Shown: one piece after another, positions 62,338-64,000 of the stretch
Position numbering within the stretch: the first letter of the stretch is position 1
How the letters are laid out: each line of letters opens with the position of its first letter
Assembly (NCBI GenBank): GCA_963930655.1
Contig: OZ005612.1
Span: 1,803,001 to 1,867,000 of the forward strand
DNA from: Myrica gale
Lineage: Eukaryota; Streptophyta; Magnoliopsida; Fagales; Myricaceae
Reading direction: 5' to 3'
DNA: 64,000 bases
The notes under the pieces: model-generated
Databases searched by the model: none
The model's input: the letters and a program-made list of their open reading frames with translations, nothing else
Told to the model about the DNA's origin: nothing
Position numbers and translations under genes: made by a program

Positions 62338-62582
62338 GGTACGTTTGTTTCATATCTCAACAAATTTTCAAAAACTTCTTGTTTACTTTTTCATCGATTT
62401 CAATACATTTTTATTAATTTCAATAATTTTTTCATCAATTTCACTACATTTTCAACAATCCCAATAATTTTTTACAAATTTCAACATTTTTTAACACACT
62501 TTTCACCAATCCCGAGAGAATCTACACTATTTCAAAAGAGCAAAAAACAAAAACTGTTTTGAGATATAAACCAAACATAGCC
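62338..62582. mobile_element. MITE with GGNANGTTTG ends
   Basis: The left end GGTACGTTTGTTTCATATCT mirrors the right end GATATAAACCAAACATAGCC (reversed: GGCTATGTTTGGTTTATATC). The interior is a poly-pyrimidine/AT tract with repeated TTTCAATA-like words. Flanking TTC and TTT are compatible with a 3-bp PIF/Harbinger duplication. Confidence 0.7.
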
Positions 62583-62591
62583 TTTATATCC

Positions 62592-62791
62592 CGGGTGGGT
62601 TTGTGTGGTAAAATTTTTGGTATTGAGTTTAGTGTTGGTATTGGGTTTAGTGAAAAAGTGAAGAGAGAGGTAATATTTTATAATTTTTGTAATTTTTTAT
62701 ATTTTTTGATGGAAGAGAGAGAGATTATATTGAAGTATTTTATTAGGAGAAAGATAAAATTTTGGGTAAAATTTTAGTGACAAACGCAGCC
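62592..62791. mobile_element. MITE family B, copy at 62.6 kb
   Basis: Starts GGGTGGGTTTGTGTGGTAAA and ends TGACAAACGCAGCC. It has an internal repeat of GGTATTGAGTTTAGT and GGTATTGGGTTTAGT. It ends only about 35 bp upstream of the TATA box of the next gene. Confidence 0.8.
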
Positions 62792-62983
62792 TCAATTTCC
62801 TCGGGTTCTCTATCCCTACCTCCTTTATATAAAATACCCATCTAAACCTTTCCTTCTCGTCTATCATCGGCCTCAGAGAGCACGAACTCGCTCTCTGCTT
62901 GGAATCTTTACCTTACGTTTCCTAGCTTCATTTCTGAACCGGCAATCTCCCATCAGTACTGCCGTTTCATTTGTATTCGTGCA

Positions 62984-63236
62984 ATGATGTCGATGTTCAG
63001 CCCCTTTGATGCTCTCTGCGCTGAATCCAAAGGGCACAAGATGAGCCTGTGGTTGTGGACGAGCTCTAACAAAGAAACGAAGCCGAAGCCGGTGGAGAAA
63101 GAAGGGACATCCACAACCACCAAGAGCATGAACCAGCCGCAGCAACCTCTGCAGAAACAGAGGAGGCCGAGGTTCGTACCGGAGATAACGGGAGATTGAT
63201 GGTATCCACTGTTTTGAAACCATACTACCTTGCTGA
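62984..63236 (+). pseudogene. Small plant-specific FDALCAE-type protein, frameshifted C-terminus
   Basis: Short intronless gene of unknown function. Seen: ATG at 62984 giving MMSMFSPFDALCAESKG, a Lys/Thr/Gln-rich middle (for example KPKPVEKEGTSTT), then RRPRFVPEITGD and TGA at 63197-63199, 71 residues. Relatives I remember end in a conserved (E/D)xxGxxCFET motif. Exactly that, IDGIHCFETILPC followed by TGA (63234-63236), is present here in another frame. The shift is explained by GGAGAT occurring twice 10 bp apart (63181 and 63191), that is, a 10-bp insertion or duplication. A TATA box (TTTATATAAAAT, about 62824) and a long leader precede it, so the gene may still be transcribed. Confidence 0.7.
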
Positions 63237-63835
63237 GTTTTGTCTTCTTGTTTCAAGCTATTTACCTCTCCAATGGTTTGTTAGTCATACAGTCGGAAAG
63301 GTTAGCCAATAATACAGTAGAACTCTTATTTTCCCCGAGAGTAGAAATCTCGTGTTATTTTACTTTGGCCAGATGGCCTTCCTCCTTTGTTCGCCATGAC
63401 TTTACACATAATAAAGAGAGTGATTAATAAAAGAAAGACAAGATGATATACTTCCGCATAAAATTATCGTTGTTTTTTCCTTGGTTCATATTTGGTTCAA
63501 ACAAATGCGTTGTGTTTCACTCAGATCTTAAATAAATATGCAGCTCGCATAATTTTCGGTGATTCTTGGGGGGCTGGGGGGGCCATGCCCTGGCCTCCCC
63601 CTTGCCCCGTCCCTGTCTACGAGAGTTGTGTTTTTCAGCAAAGAGGCATAGCGGGCATTCTACGCCTCTACGGTGGCTTCGGAGACTTCTTGATAATCAA
63701 CTAGCAAGTGACAACACTCAAACTGCCTGATCAAGCCCAAGACATATCAATGGGGCTAGCTTTGCAAAATTTAGGAAAGAAAATCTAGATGGGCTTGCTT
63801 GATTTGTTTAAGGCCCATAAGAAGGCAATGGACTT
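63237..63835. other. 3' flank, no gene recognised
   Basis: The start is probably the 3' UTR of the small gene. Around 63568-63605 is a G-rich then C-rich stretch (GGGGGGCTGGGGGGGCC and mirrored GGCCTCCCCC), likely part of an old repeat. No coding region supported. Confidence 0.4.
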
Positions 63836-64000
63836 GGGTTGTGTTTGTGTTGTAAAATTTTAGTGTTGTTAAAATTTTAGGTATTGGGTTTAGTGAAAAA
63901 GTGAAGAGAGGTAATTTTTTATATTTTTTTGTAGTAAATAGTAATGATTTGATAGGGTGAGAGAGATTATATTGTAATATTTAATTGTGTTAAAATTTTA
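63836..64000. mobile_element. MITE family B, cut by the window end
   Basis: Starts GGGTTGTGTTTGTGTTGTAA with TTTTAGTGTTGTTAAAATTT, then the family words GGTATTGGGTTTAGTGAAAA and GAGAGATTATATTGTAAT. The 3' terminus lies beyond 64000. Confidence 0.85.

Noticed and set aside
63492-63704. 70-codon frame with Pro/Gly-rich centre
   Set aside because: The centre is translation of a G-run/C-run repeat; no start context or homology recognised.
1-64000. tRNA, rRNA or riboswitch genes
   Set aside because: None was recognised by eye on either strand; a covariance-model scan would be needed to exclude small RNA genes.

Overview
This window is nuclear DNA from a flowering plant, most likely a eudicot. 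The evidence is GT-AG introns (80 bp to 3.2 kb), plant-specific gene families (an SR34A-type splicing factor, a PAM2/two-RRM CID protein, a SEN1/UvrD double helicase), a nuclear-encoded mitochondrial ribosomal protein S11, a fossil pararetrovirus, a plastid DNA fragment and many MITEs. All exon models were built by hand from splice sites, reading phase and remembered protein families; no search was run.

Layout. 25-1303 (+) is an RRM RNA-binding protein gene with six exons. 4154-9591 (-) is a CID-type poly(A)-binding-protein-interacting protein with ten exons. 10-22 kb is gene-poor and built from layered repeats: PIF/Harbinger-like MITEs (one with a clear TAA duplication), a palindromic MITE flanked by a 9-bp duplication, a hAT-like element and short tandem arrays. 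22264-30479 (-) is a 17-exon WD40/zinc-finger gene of the TFIIIC90 type carrying three disabling lesions. 31479-31681 is a diverged piece of plastid atpA. 33198-36112 (-) is SR34A, with a probable 2.1-kb intron in its 5' UTR. 39480-40946 (+) encodes mitochondrial ribosomal protein S11. 42782-43979 (+) encodes ribosomal stalk protein P1 and has TGGGCC and telo-box promoter motifs. 44896-54116 (-) is a large double-helicase gene whose 3' third has been deleted. 54.9-55.5 kb holds a 59-bp tandem array, three head-to-tail hairpins and half of an AP2/ERF domain. 56.7-59.95 kb is a decayed caulimovirid copy, followed by TATA-bearing tandem repeats that a tiny LTR element (TRIM, about 550 bp) has split. 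The last 2 kb holds a small plant-specific gene frameshifted by a 10-bp duplication, with MITEs on both sides.

The intact genes concern RNA handling and translation: two RRM proteins, an SR protein and two ribosomal proteins. Neighbouring genes do not form operons. The main theme is decay: three recognisable genes (TFIIIC90-like, double helicase, small FDALCAE protein) have lost their 3' coding parts by separate small or large mutations. That fits one copy of a duplicated segment losing genes, although some single-base lesions could be assembly errors.
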